From positions 38,462,001 to 38,526,000 of the forward strand of contig NC_072893.1 of the NCBI RefSeq assembly GCF_027943255.1: a stretch of DNA of 64,000 nucleotides, written 5' to 3'. Position numbers and translations under genes: made by a program. Source of the stretch: Anastrepha obliqua. Lineage: Eukaryota; Arthropoda; Insecta; Diptera; Tephritidae. The notes under the pieces were generated by a model. The model was not told the origin of the DNA, searched no databases, and saw nothing but the letters and a program-made list of their open reading frames with translations. Numbering within the stretch: the stretch's first letter is position 1; every line of letters begins with the position of its first letter. Below, piece by piece: positions 56,001 to 64,000 of the stretch.

Positions 56001-57252
56001 ATTTTCATATTTTTATCGCCATTTTCCACGTTTGTGTAAATGTAACTTGATCAATTCCATTGCAATTCCATTTACCCCCATCTCCATATCCATACAAAAT
56101 ATCTATCGAACAAATTAAATTAAAATTTTGTTTTGAAAATTTCAACCATTACATCAGTATTTTCTTATGAGGTTATCCCGTTAAACTATCGTCAGTAAAC
56201 CGACTTTACAGACAACCTCTTTTTAGCGATTTTATTTGATCAATACCTTACGAGATATCGATCACTACATACAGCTACCGAAAAATAATGGATTTATTTT
56301 TCACCAAACTAGTATTCATTCAGTATTTATGCCAAACTCAAACTAAACATTTAAAAAAAATTTTGGTAAAAAAAATTGTCTCAAATTTTTGATAATTTTC
56401 CCTTCAAATATATCAGAATATGTTCTGCTTTATTTCTAGTCTTTTAGCCGCTCTTACCTAAAACCGTATTTCAGTTTGTCCTGCCAGCGATATGACCCGA
56501 AAGATACAAGCCCTGAAATGATGTCATTAGTTATACCTGCATATCTTTACTACATTTCAAAATACATGGACCTGCTAGACACAGTGAGTACATTGTATAT
56601 GCACAAATACAATTATTATTTATCAATTAAATATATTATTTACCCGTTTGTTTTCTATTTTTTTTAGATATTTTTCTTGTTGCGCAAGAATTACAGACAA
56701 ATTTCCTTCCTACACGTTTATCATCACAGCCTTATGGTATTCGCTGTTTGGGTTTATTGTACACTGAATTTTGGTAAATTTTATAAATCCGTTATATTTA
56801 CTCTAGCAAGAATAAAAAAATAAAAATAAACACGCCTACCTTTCTCAGCTTCGCACTTCACCTTCACTGGCGTCATAAACTCCTTTATACACATCTGCAT
56901 GTACAGCTACTACTTTTTGGCCACTTTGAAGTTGAAAACGGACATAACGCCGTGGAAGCGCACGCTGACGTTGTTGCAGATATTGCAATTCCTCTCATTA
57001 ACTATTCAATTATCTCTACCAATACTGAACAATTGGTGCGGTCTGGACTTATTTTGGGTTTGGGTGGCATTTCTGCAAAATTTCTTTATACTCGCACTCT
57101 TCTGTGATTTCTATTATAAAACTTACGTGCGCAAAGTGCACGGAAATAAAAAAGTACAAAAGCAACAGCAGCAGCAGCAGCGGGAGTTTGGGGTGAATTG
57201 CGGAGGTATTTCTAGTGGTTCGAGTACGTTGAACGATGCTAAAGTGCACTAG
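49836..57252 (+). CDS. Very-long-chain fatty-acid elongase (ELOVL/ELO family), gene span
   Basis: A multi-pass endoplasmic-reticulum enzyme (3-ketoacyl-CoA synthase) that adds two carbons from malonyl-CoA to long acyl-CoAs. Four exons are recognised: 49836-50026, 56475-56583, 56668-56773 and 56849-57252. Family motifs in order: KLWGPKLMESRKPFNV, then YYISKYMDLLDT, then LRKNYRQISFLHVYHH (the HxxHH active-site box), then TGVINSFIHICMYSYY, then LLQILQFLSL. These four exons give about 268 residues; an N-terminal exon is missing and there is a gap between exons 2 and 3. No stop or frameshift lies inside any recognised exon, so the gene may be functional. I cannot name the Drosophila orthologue. 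The large intron is full of transposon relics. Confidence 0.9.
50347..50377. mobile_element. Single mariner terminal repeat remnant in the elongase intron
   Basis: TTAGGTTGGCAACTAAGTAA followed by TTGCGAGTTT is the end sequence I recall for a common mariner family. No partner end or transposase was found nearby. Confidence 0.5.
51880..52490 (+). pseudogene. RNase H end and tail of family C retrotransposon (intronic)
   Basis: The plus strand has KVCVIWVPTHC (about 51895-51925, RNase H end), then a degraded linker. At 52215-52484 it has MKIIGDSICLFSLKNGDTAE, then HFLCSCSVFPRIGLRLLGGN and TLPNLLRFINEYKRF. The tail resembles 590-303 (DRFLCICSDFARIRLEVFGT, DLLRFLRRS). The last 50 bp contain a near repeat (TTCATCAATGA twice). 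Confidence 0.65.
52500..53520 (-). pseudogene. RNase H and 3' end of family B retrotransposon (intronic)
   Basis: The minus-strand frame 53232-52786 reads MAIMTAVTLVQC, then IYIFTDSQAAIKSLPKNSTL, then IKWVPGHRDIEFNG, then RLGTKLTDEYIDNDIGIPL and IGRYARRMGV. These are the DSQAAI and WVPGHR blocks of RNase H and the following linker. The upstream part (53240-53400) continues the RNase H start in another frame. Its 3' end matches the copy at 19705-20400. Confidence 0.8.
53860..55205 (+). pseudogene. RT end, RNase H and tail of family A retrotransposon (intronic)
   Basis: Starts near 53865 with a decayed MYNLVVLPILTYGSLVW-type thumb. Then comes RTDACRTCHTAAFNVIMHLL and AIRLKELGLWRQFPEGHSSI. RNase H has VFTDASKVESG, AEVFAI and, near 54590-54625, WVPGHRNIEG. 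The tail has MLKVMGIHHHSISKLIAVFT, GHCLMGTHAEKLRIP and EKETVEHFLCKCPALAAKRL. The 3' non-coding end to 55205 matches 3355-3500. It has several frameshifts and one in-frame stop after VESGV. Confidence 0.8.
55285..55360. repeat. Dispersed short repeat, copy 1 (next to the TTATG array)
   Basis: TTGACGTGATAACGTCTTAT, AATTCGA, TAGCCGGCTG, CACCAAAAAATGCG and CGTTACCTTGC(T)TGAACTGCA match the reverse complement of 60645-60795. The copy here has one of the 19 bp units where the other has three or more. The TTATG array starts within three bases of its end. Confidence 0.75.
55363..55920 (+). repeat. (TTATG)n pentanucleotide array, about 555 bp
   Basis: About 111 units of TTATG, with only a TTATA unit near 55381 and a CTATG variant near 55903-55908. 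No stop codon occurs in any plus frame of pure TTATG, so three spurious long frames (repeating MLCYV) arise. It lies 0.55 kb upstream of an elongase exon, within the intron. Confidence 0.98.
56475..56583 (+). CDS. Elongase exon: loop and YYISKYMDLLDT membrane segment
   Basis: Two acceptors are possible. ATTTCAG|TTTGTCC at 56475 gives L-SCQRYDPKDTSPEMMSL and keeps the Cys-Gln usual at this point in ELO proteins, but it needs an incoming phase of 2. CTGCCAG|CGATAT at 56488 joins exon 2 (phase 0) without a stop but drops that segment. The exon continues VIPAYLYYISKYMDLLDT to the donor ACA|GTGAGT at 56584. Confidence 0.85.
56668..56773 (+). CDS. Elongase exon: active-site HVYHH
   Basis: Acceptor TTTTTTTAG|ATA; donor TTTTG|GTAAAT at 56774. 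The exon has 106 nt, phase 0 in and phase 1 out. It reads IFFLLRKNYRQISFLHVYHH, then SLMVFAVWVYCTLNF. HVYHH (56713-56727) is the diiron-type histidine box needed for condensation. Flanking introns are only 84 and 75 bp, normal for flies. Confidence 0.95.
56849..57252 (+). CDS. Elongase last exon
   Basis: Acceptor TTTCTCAG|CTTCGC; the first codon is completed by the G of the previous exon (Ala). Reads SHFTFTGVINSFIHICMYSY, then YFLATLKLKTDITPWKRTLT, then LLQILQFLSLTIQLSLPILN, later membrane segments, and a tail with KKVQKQQQQQQREF (CAG-rich codons) ending NDAKVH at the stop 57250-57252. The NSFIH..MYSYY and LQ..QF blocks are typical of ELO proteins. Confidence 0.95.
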
Positions 57253-57620
57253 AGGAGCAAAGAAGTACTTTTACACACCCGGAGTGTTAGTAACTTTTTA
57301 ATTGACTTGAGCTTTCCGATTTACACCAACACTATTGACCAATACTCATACATACAGATGTTGAAGCGTGAAGGTGATGATTTCTCCGTGTGATTCCAAA
57401 TTGACTAAATGAATATGAGAAACCGGAATATCTATTTAATTAAGGAAGGTAAAAAATTTACAAAAGTATCTGATCCTTAAATGGTTTTTAAATAAAATAT
57501 GTAAAGCATAAAATATTATTAAAATATGTAAAGTTCTAAAAGAAAGAAATATTTATTTAAATTTAAGGTAATTTAATGACATGTGAAGGAAGAGTAGACG
57601 AGGAGATTTTCAATAAAGCA
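57253..57620 (+). other. Probable elongase 3' UTR
   Basis: AT-rich sequence after the stop. AATAAA at 57491-57496 is the best polyadenylation signal. The true cleavage site cannot be read from sequence alone. Confidence 0.5.
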
Positions 57621-57799
57621 CAAATTTTCAGAATCATATTGCAGTTAACCAACTAACGGCTGCGAATAGAATCTGTGAACTGAATTTTATGATTTTGTAT
57701 GCATTAGCTACTTTTGTTCTCAATGACTTACAAAAAATTTTCTTAAAAATTAACAAAATTGTTTATTGGCCTTTTTGTAAACGAGGGCAAACCCAAAAT

Positions 57800-58480
57800 A
57801 TCTGTTAAAATCGAGGCGGCCTGCACAGATGCCAAATTTCCATGTGGGAGCCTATACTTTTGAAGCAGTGCAGCATTTTAAGTACCTAGGAGTTATGTTC
57901 GCATGTAGCGGTGTTTCAACTGCCGCCATCAGGGATCGCGTCAACGCCGCTAACAAAGCGTATTACGCCCACCTTAACTTGTTCAACTCCCGACTTTTGC
58001 CTACAGCTACAAAGTTCACTATGTACAAGACTCTTATTCGACCAACCCTAACATATGGTTGTGAGGTATGGACTCTTAAGGTTGATGATTGTGCTCAGAT
58101 TGCTCGCAGGGAAAGAAAAATTTTAAAAAAGATCTGTGGCCCAATAAGAATGGATGACAGTACCTATAGAATCCGAATGAACTCTGAACTGAACGATCTA
58201 ACTGAGAACGAGACAGCTGTGCGTTTTGTTAAAGCGCAGCGCATAAGATGGCTAGGTCATGTGATCCGTATGCCCGTTTGACTGTATCGTGAAGAAAGCC
58301 TTGACAGGAGAGCTAATGGGCGTGAAGGCCAAAGGCAGACCGAGGAACCGTTGGATAGACGCAGTGGAACATGACCTTAAGAAGCTGGGAATACGTAACT
58401 ACGAAGCAACAGCTCCAGATAGACCGCTTTGGAGGAGCATTTTGAAGGAAGCTTTGACGCACCCCGCGTTGTAACGCTAT
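57800..58480 (+). pseudogene. RTE-like ORF C-terminal region (third subfamily)
   Basis: The plus strand reads FEAVQHFKYLGVMFACSGVS, then YKTLIRPTLTYGCEVWTLKV, then ILKKICGPIRMDDSTYRIRM, then RIRWLGHVIRMPV. A frameshift near 58279 follows, then GVKAKGRPRNRWIDAVEHDL and KKLGIRNYEATAPDRPLWRS to a stop at 58474. It is the end of RT (FKYLG) plus the C-terminal GRP..RW domain. One frameshift only, so it is fairly young. The 5' part is missing. Confidence 0.85.
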
Positions 58481-58839
58481 GAAAGAAGAAAAAGCTACTC
58501 TTGTCCTTTATAAGATAAAAACTATTTAAATTATTTTCTCATTCCTCCATTTCCCAGGCTATACTTTACCAATAATAAGCGAAGGCAAATAAGGTGTAAG
58601 AATTAGTTTGCCACATTACGAAGGAGTTCGTGTCCAGAAATCGGCCAAGGAGGTTTTAGTATCGGTTTTTTTCTTTTGCAAGCGAAAGGAATTTTGCTTG
58701 TGAATTACTGGCAAACTCATAAAACAATGAATTCTGAATATTATTGTAACATTTTTAGACCAGCTTAAGAAAAAAAATATATGTGGAAAAATACCCAGTT
58801 TGCAAAAGAAAAAAAATGCCTTTTCATAAGAGCAGTGCA

Positions 58840-59174
58840 TCGCGTCACAAGAGCATTTTGACAATGGCTAAAACGCATGAACGAAAGTTCGAATTGTTGG
58901 AGCATCCACCGTATTCACCAGATTTGGCCCCTAGCGACGTCCATCTGTTTCCAAACCTAAAATATTCATGCGTGAGAAGCGTTTTTCATCAAATGATGAG
59001 GTCACAACAGCTGTGTAAGCGTATTTTGCAGCCCTTCCAGATCCTCACTTTAGGGATAGAATTCATAAATTGGAACCTCATTGGCACAAGTGTATTCATG
59101 TTCAGGAATACTATACTGAATAATAAAGTGTATTTTAAACCATAAAATTGGAACCGCAAAACTTATTGAACAAC
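58840..59174 (+). pseudogene. Mariner transposase C-terminal fragment with one terminal repeat
   Basis: Reads HKSILTMAKTHERKFELLEH, then PPYSPDLAPSDVHLFPNLKY (third catalytic Asp), then a decayed C-terminus to ILNNKVYFKP. The 3' end is the terminal repeat (reverse complement TTAGGTTGTTCAATAAGTTT, at about 59155-59177). The 5' half and the other terminal repeat are missing. Confidence 0.8.
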
Positions 59175-59380
59175 CTAATGAGCGGAAAATATTTTTAATT
59201 AGTTTTATTATTATTTTTGTTGTAAACATCTAGAAACATGTATGATCAAATTGAAAGTGAGGGTTGCGCATATAGGGTGATTCTTAAGAGCTATAGGAAA
59301 GTTTTCAAAATAAAAAAACACGCAAAATTCAGAAAAATGCATGAATTTTTTATTTAAATCGATAGTACAGTCCATATAAT

Positions 59381-60290
59381 TTAATGTTTGAAGACTATTT
59401 CATGCAAATGTTGACCGCGACTGCGCTTCAAATGGTCCATCCGCTTAGTCCAATTCCAATGACATACTCTTCCCAATGCTTTGGGCCGGTATCTCACATA
59501 TAAATGCTTCAATGTTGTCTTCCAATGCGTTAATTGAAGCAGACTTGTCTGAATAGACATGAGTTTTAACATGGCCCCACAAAAATAATCAAAAGGCGTT
59601 ATATCGCACGATTTGGGTGGCCAATTAACAGGCCCCGAACGTGAAATAAAATGTTCACCGAACTCGTCTCTCAACAAGTCCATTGCTACGCGTGCTGTGT
59701 GCCATATGACACCGTCTTGCTGAAACCACATGTCATGCAAGTCTTGCATTTAGGACAAAAAAAAGTTGAATGTCATTTCACGGTAGCGCACACCATTCAC
59801 AGTTACGTTACAATTCGCAGCATCTTTGAGGAAGTACGGTCCAGTGATAAACCGGTCCCATAAACCGCACCAAACTGTGATCCTTTCTGGATACATTGGT
59901 AGCTCTTGCAATTCTTCTGGCTAATCTTCACTCGAAAATCGACAATTCTGCTTATTTACGTACCCATTGATCCAAAAATGAGCTTCGTCGCTGAACACAA
60001 TTTTTCGATAAAAAAAGTGGATCTTCGGCCAACTTTCCAAGAGCCCATTCACCAAAAATTCTGCGTTGCGGTAGGTCGTTCGGTTTCAATTCTTGCAGCA
60101 GCTGTATTTTGAAGGGCTTCACACCTAAATCCTTTCCCAAAATTGTTCACGTTGTTGAGTAACAGAGGCCCAATTGCTGCGAACGGCGACGAATCGATAA
60201 TTGGTGGTCATCATTAACCCTGGGCGATACAGCTGCGATATTTTCTTCATTTCGCACTCTACGTAAGCGTGTTGGTGATTTGATGTGGTA
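59381..60290 (-). pseudogene. Tc1/mariner transposase, broken
   Basis: On the minus strand: the FGKDLGVKPFKIQLLQELKP block with PQRRIFGEWA (60140-60050), then a decayed first Asp block (IVFSDEAHFWIN wording near 59990-59960), then MWFQQDGVIWHTARVAMDLL (second Asp, 59740-59690), then WPPKSCDITPFDYF (third Asp, 59620-59580), then NWTKRMDHLKRSRGQHLHEI and VFKH, ending at 59381. The family is the same type as 41145-41752. Frameshifts occur in the first third. Confidence 0.8.
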
Positions 60291-60644
60291 CGTGAAAAGT
60301 TACGAAAGATTTATCAAACTCATGAAAGATATGTTCAATTTCGATTGTGCATCAGACGTTAATAAGTCAACAATACTAAGAGGCAACATCACCGATTTGC
60401 CTTTTTCAAGACACTTTACACTCGAAAAACCCCCTTTCATTTCCTACTTTTCCTTACATCACCCTATTCTCAACAGAGAAATGGTTCATTACCATGCACA
60501 CAGGAAGAAGGTATATGCAAATACAAATATGTGAATTTATATACATATGCGCATATACATACATATATATGCTCACTCAGGTAGGTGTGCAGATGTCGAA
60601 TGTTGCCGAAAGCGGGGGCCAATTGTGCTCTTTGTCATTCGTTC

Positions 60645-60795
60645 CGCGCTTTCACTTGCAGTTCATGCAAGGTAACGACCATGAGCAAGATAACGACGAA
60701 TGAGCAAGATAACGACGATTGAGCAAGATAACGACACATTTTTTCGTGCGTGCAGCGGGCTAAATCGAATTATAAGACGTTATCACGTTAAAAGA
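60645..60795. repeat. Dispersed short repeat, copy 2, with 19 bp minisatellite
   Basis: Reverse complement of 55285-55360 in wording. GAGCAAGATAACGACGAAT is tandemly repeated at 60683, 60702 and 60721, with a decayed fourth unit just before (GCAAGGTAACGACC). It ends with ATTATAAGACGTTATCACGT. Confidence 0.8.
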
Positions 60796-60816
60796 TAATA
60801 GCTAAAAAATCACCCT

Positions 60817-62116
60817 TTATTTTATTTGGCGCAAATCTGCCCTTATCTTCTATCTTGTTTTCGTGGCGAAACCTCTTTACCTCTTTCGTTGCCTTTTGTC
60901 CTCTTTATAATGACCAATAACGTCTTTCCTTTCTCAAGTGAGGCCCGTCTTCCCATTTTAAAAACTTTAAATTTTTTCAACTTTTCTTTACAAAAATTCT
61001 TTGAGAATGACTTAAGTCGCTAAGCTAAACAGAAAAAAATACATTTCACCGTTATTGCATTCTCAGCGAAAATATCAAATACACTGCATCATTTAAGCTG
61101 TGAGCATATATTGATGAGAAAACTATTTGTTTCTATATTTTTTGAGCGAGGTTTGTTTTTGTTAGTGTTTTTACTGCAGTGGTAAACATACATATCTCAT
61201 TACAAGTCGTATACAATTTTTTTATTAAATTTAATAAACATTGAGCCATTTTCTTTTTTCTAAAAAAGTATTACCTGGATCTAATAAGCTAAGAGTCAAG
61301 GTATAAATTCAGAGCTGTATCAACCAAAAAATACAAATAAATATTATACAATACTTTACCGTATCGATATTTCGTTTAAATTAGAAAATCGACTTTTAAT
61401 TTCCCCACAGCATAAATAGATATATACCTGTATTTGCAAATAGCTACGCATGTGCATATATGTATATGTACATAGACAATTAAATTCATGTTGAAATCCA
61501 GGCTCCTCAATGCGTGCATTGTACATGTGTATGTATGTATGTATGTGCCTTTCCATGTTTGTATAAGCAAACTACTCACACGAATTACTATGCCATTTAT
61601 TTGTTTTTTGCTTTTCTCTCAAATACTAACTTTTTTCTCTCTGATTGTTCCACATGTACATATAGGTGTGTGTGCATGTGTGCGTATGTGCATATCTACC
61701 ATTCATTGTTATACATTTAGAGTTGTTATTTAATTTTTATTGTTTGTGTTGGGTGTTGTGCTCTTGTGTCGGTGCGCTGTGTGTAAATTTTCTACTGCGA
61801 CTAATGAACTGTTTATCGCCACAAAATTAAAAATTACGAAACTAATTTGCATTTTATTCTCGCCTTAATTAGAATCGCACATACTCGCACATATGTATGT
61901 TTTTATGTATGTATGTATACATAAAAAAGAATGTTTCTTGTGTGCGCAACATTGTGGTAATGTACTCGTACCATGCAATCAAATCTACTACTCGTATGTA
62001 TGTAGTTCTGAACTATACCCTTTACGACCACTTTGTATTGCAACTAGCAACTGGCAGTTTGAACATGCCAAGAGTTAACGAACTTTTTAGCCTCTGTATT
62101 GTACTGCTTGAAATTA
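60817..62116. other. Unassigned intergenic DNA
   Basis: No coding region or transposon recognised. Short GTAT/CATA-rich runs lie near 61530-61550 and 61893-61922. Confidence 0.4.
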
Positions 62117-62257
62117 AAATTTGGAAAGGTCGAGCCAAGAAGCACCAAGAGATTTGGTGGCTCCTAAACCACTCAGGCTAAAAAGCCCATTGTATTTAAA
62201 GCTCTGAAAGAGAGTAGATAGTCAAGGAGGGAAGGAGAAAAGTATCAGAAAAAGAGA
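62117..62257. repeat. Dispersed repeat unit that carries (GACAGA)n, second copy
   Basis: Matches 15115-15249 in the same order (GGTCGAGCCAAG, GCACCAAGAGAT, GGCTAAAAAGCCCATTGT, GAGTAGATAGTCAAGG, GGAGAAAAGTATCAGA), with an extra segment TTGGTGGCTCCTAAACCACT near 62154-62174. Confidence 0.8.
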
Positions 62258-62520
62258 TTGGAAAGAATAGAGATAGAAACAGAGACGGAGACGGAGACGG
62301 AGACGGAGGCAGAGACAGAGACAGAGACAGAGACAGAGACAGAGACAGAGACAGAGACAGAGACAGAGACAGAGACAGAGACAGAGACAGAGACAGAGAC
62401 AGAGACAGAGACAGAGACAGAGACAGAGACAGAGACAGAGACAGAGACAGAGACAGAGACAGAGACAGAGACAGAGACAGAGACAGAGACAGAGACAGAG
62501 ACAGAGACAGAGACAGAGAC
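62258..62520. repeat. (GACAGA)n array, about 240 bp, with GACGGA start
   Basis: Begins with GATAGAAAC and four GACGGA units (about 62283-62306), one GGCAGA, then pure GACAGA to 62520. It gives spurious open frames on both strands. Confidence 0.97.
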
Positions 62521-62539
62521 CTTTTGATTTTTTGTTTGG

Positions 62540-63410
62540 CCGGGCTCTTCCATCAATTCGAGGAGGACGTCTTGGTTCAAAAAGCGACTTGAGTGAAATC
62601 CTCGACGAAGTGCCAATCAAATGACGAAAGAACTAAACTAAAGAAAATATCTGACCGTAGCATCCAACGCATACTGAAAAATGAACTCGAAGTCAAGCCT
62701 TACAAGATCCATGATCTCACACCAAAGCAGCAACAAGTCAGATTTGAGAGAGCGAAGGAGACGCCTCGCTTGGCCGAAAGCGGCCAATTTCCGAACATTA
62801 TCCTTTCTGAATAGAAAATTTTTCAAATTGACCAATTCGTAAACTCCCAAAACGATGGGGTTTATGTGACCGACCATTCATACGAAAATTTGAGTTATCG
62901 ATTGGCCACCAGGGCACAGCACCAGCCACAGGTAATGTTTTAGGCCGCTGTAACCGCAGATGGGTGCTCTCCAATCGATTTCATCGCGCCAGGCGTCAAG
63001 GTAAATGCGAAATGTTATCGAGAAAGTATTCTGTAGGTTAATTTGAAGCCGGTGGACAGACAAACATTTCGGTGGCAGACCATGAACGCTTGAACAGGAC
63101 TCGGCACCGTCTCACAAAGCTCGAGTGAACCAAGAATGGGTAAAAAATAACGTTCCGAACTTCATAACATTCATAAAATGGCTCCCAAATTCACCATACG
63201 CGAATCCGATGGATTATTCTCTTGAGACTATTTTGGAGAGTAAGGTCCGAACTAAAAGATTCAGCAGTCTCGAGGCGCTGAAAAAAGCCATTGTCCGCGA
63301 GTGGGCAAAATACCTGGAAGTCACATTCGGGCAGCTTGCGACTCATTTCTGGACCAGCTGAAGGCCGTAGTCAAAGCAAAAGGTGGTCGTATCGAGCAAA
63401 AGTTAATTGA
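62540..63410 (+). pseudogene. Tc1/mariner-type transposase, broken
   Basis: The plus strand reads SDRSIQRILKNELEVKPYKI, then a linker to FPNIILSE followed by a stop where the first catalytic Asp is expected (SDEK in relatives). It continues KIFQIDQFVNSQNDGVYVTD, then VTADGCSPIDFIAPGVKVNA. After frameshifts comes NQEWVKNNVPNFITFIKWLP, then SPYANPMDYSLETILESKVR (third Asp region) and KKAIVREWAKYLEVTFGQLA. A different family from the FQQDGAT-type elements here. Ends not found. It starts right after the (GACAGA)n array. Confidence 0.75.
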
Positions 63411-63414
63411 TTCT

Positions 63415-64000
63415 TACTTACTTACTTAGGTGGCCATAACAACCCGTTACCGAGTTACGCCCGACTTCACTAGCTCTCTCCAAGCGCCTCTGCTCCGCCT
63501 TCTCCAATTCTGTACACCAAGCGAGCATAGGGTTTCCTCCACATGGTATTTCCACCGGAGCAATGGTCTCCCTCTGCGTTGGTTCCCTTGTACTTCTCCC
63601 TCGAACACCTTCTTTGCTGGAGCTTCTTCATCCATGCACATGGCATGCCCTAGCCAATGCAGGCGTTGGATGGCGATGCGTTGAACTACGTCAATGTCGG
63701 CATAGAGCTAATACAGCTCGTGGTTCATTCTTGGACGGTAGTCTTCGACAACGCGCACAGGACCGAATATCTTACGAAGAACTTTGCTCTCGAACACCCC
63801 AAGAGCGGCTGCATCGCTTTGTGACACTACCCATGCCTCTGCGCCATAGAGCAACACGGGTATGATGAGCGTCTTGTGAAGTGTCAGTTTGGTGATGCGA
63901 GAGAGGGCTCGACTACTTAATTGCTTACTTAGCCCATAGTAACACCTATTAGCAAGAGTGATTCTCCGTTTCATCTCCAGGCTGATATCGTTGTTCCTGT
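63415..64000 (-). pseudogene. RTE-type retrotransposon C-terminal region, running off the window
   Basis: On the minus strand: MKRRITLANRCYYGLSKQLS, then LIIPVLLYGAEAWVVSQSDA, then GVFESKVLRKIFGPVRVVED (63974-63715), then across a frameshift MCMDEEAPAKKVFEGEVQGN, QRRGRPLLRWKYHVEETLCS and NWRRRSRGAWRELVKSGV (63641-63447). It ends with a short (AAGT)n tail (reverse of 63414-63429), unlike the GAA-rich tail of the other copies, so it is a sister subfamily. The upstream part lies beyond 64000. Confidence 0.85.

Larger units (their letters stand above)
59274..60816 (-). mobile_element. Tc1/mariner element with terminal repeats, holding another repeat
   Basis: The left end AGGGTGATTCTTAAGAGCTA (59274) and the reverse complement of the right end, AGGGTGATTTTTTAGCTATT (60816 inward), agree with a 2-base gap. 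TA lies next to the left end. The transposase lies on the minus strand. The dispersed repeat at 60645-60795 sits just inside the right end, so the right terminal repeat assignment is less sure than the left. Confidence 0.55.

Noticed and set aside
55355..56118. Three plus-strand frames of 200-246 codons
   Set aside because: They are translations of the (TTATG)n array (repeating MLCYV) in all three frames, not genes.
62222..62620. Frames of 89-132 codons on both strands
   Set aside because: They read the (GACAGA)n array (repeating ET or LC/SV) and have no non-repeat coding content.
1..64000. LTR retrotransposon or endogenous retrovirus
   Set aside because: I saw no paired long direct repeats with a primer-binding site, no protease or integrase motifs; all RTs here are of the non-LTR type.

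Overview
This is a stretch of an insect nuclear genome, most likely a tephritid fruit fly. It is AT-rich, split-gene eukaryotic DNA packed with decayed transposons. The tephritid assignment is inference: it rests on the mix of R1-, RTE-, Jockey- and mariner-like families and on a dispersed tRNA-headed repeat that I remember as common in tephritid assemblies. No search was run. I see no rRNA gene, no free-standing tRNA gene, no CRISPR array and no LTR retrotransposon.

Only one host gene is supported: a plus-strand very-long-chain fatty-acid elongase (ELOVL/ELO family) with exons at about 49836-50026, 56475-56583, 56668-56773 and 56849-57252. Its first exon is missing from what I can recognise, and the exon 2/exon 3 phases do not match, so a further small exon or an alternative acceptor is needed. 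Its 6.4 kb intron holds decayed retrotransposons and a (TTATG)n array of about 555 bp.

Layout: 0-5 kb, 3' pieces of RNase-H-bearing non-LTR retrotransposons and a 600 bp fold-back element. 6-12 kb, a CR1/Jockey-type RT relic, a TTAA-flanked inverted-repeat element, and an R1-type relic split by an RTE-type fragment. 12-22 kb, more RNase-H retroelement pieces, a (GACAGA)n array, RTE relics and another RT relic. 22-25 kb, nothing recognised. 25.4-29.8 kb, a nearly complete Jockey-clade element, followed by 13 monomers of an 83 bp satellite. 32.8-36 kb, two mariner copies and a tRNA-derived SINE. 37.3-38.9 kb, a retroelement with a restriction-like endonuclease. 41.1-47.9 kb, a nest of DNA transposons (below). 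49.8-57.3 kb, the elongase gene. 57.8-64 kb, RTE, mariner and Tc1/mariner relics, a 19 bp minisatellite and a second (GACAGA)n array.

The most interesting object is at 44085-47344: a full-length but broken Transib/RAG1-like transposon. It has 37 bp terminal inverted repeats with a heptamer/spacer/nonamer layout like V(D)J recombination signals, and a perfect 5 bp CGACG target duplication. The transposase reading frame retains all three acidic-residue blocks of the RAG1 family but carries three in-frame stops and one frameshift. It sits inside an RTE retrotransposon copy, which lies inside a TTAA-flanked inverted-repeat element that also took in a piggyBac-like element, so the relative order of insertion can be read directly.
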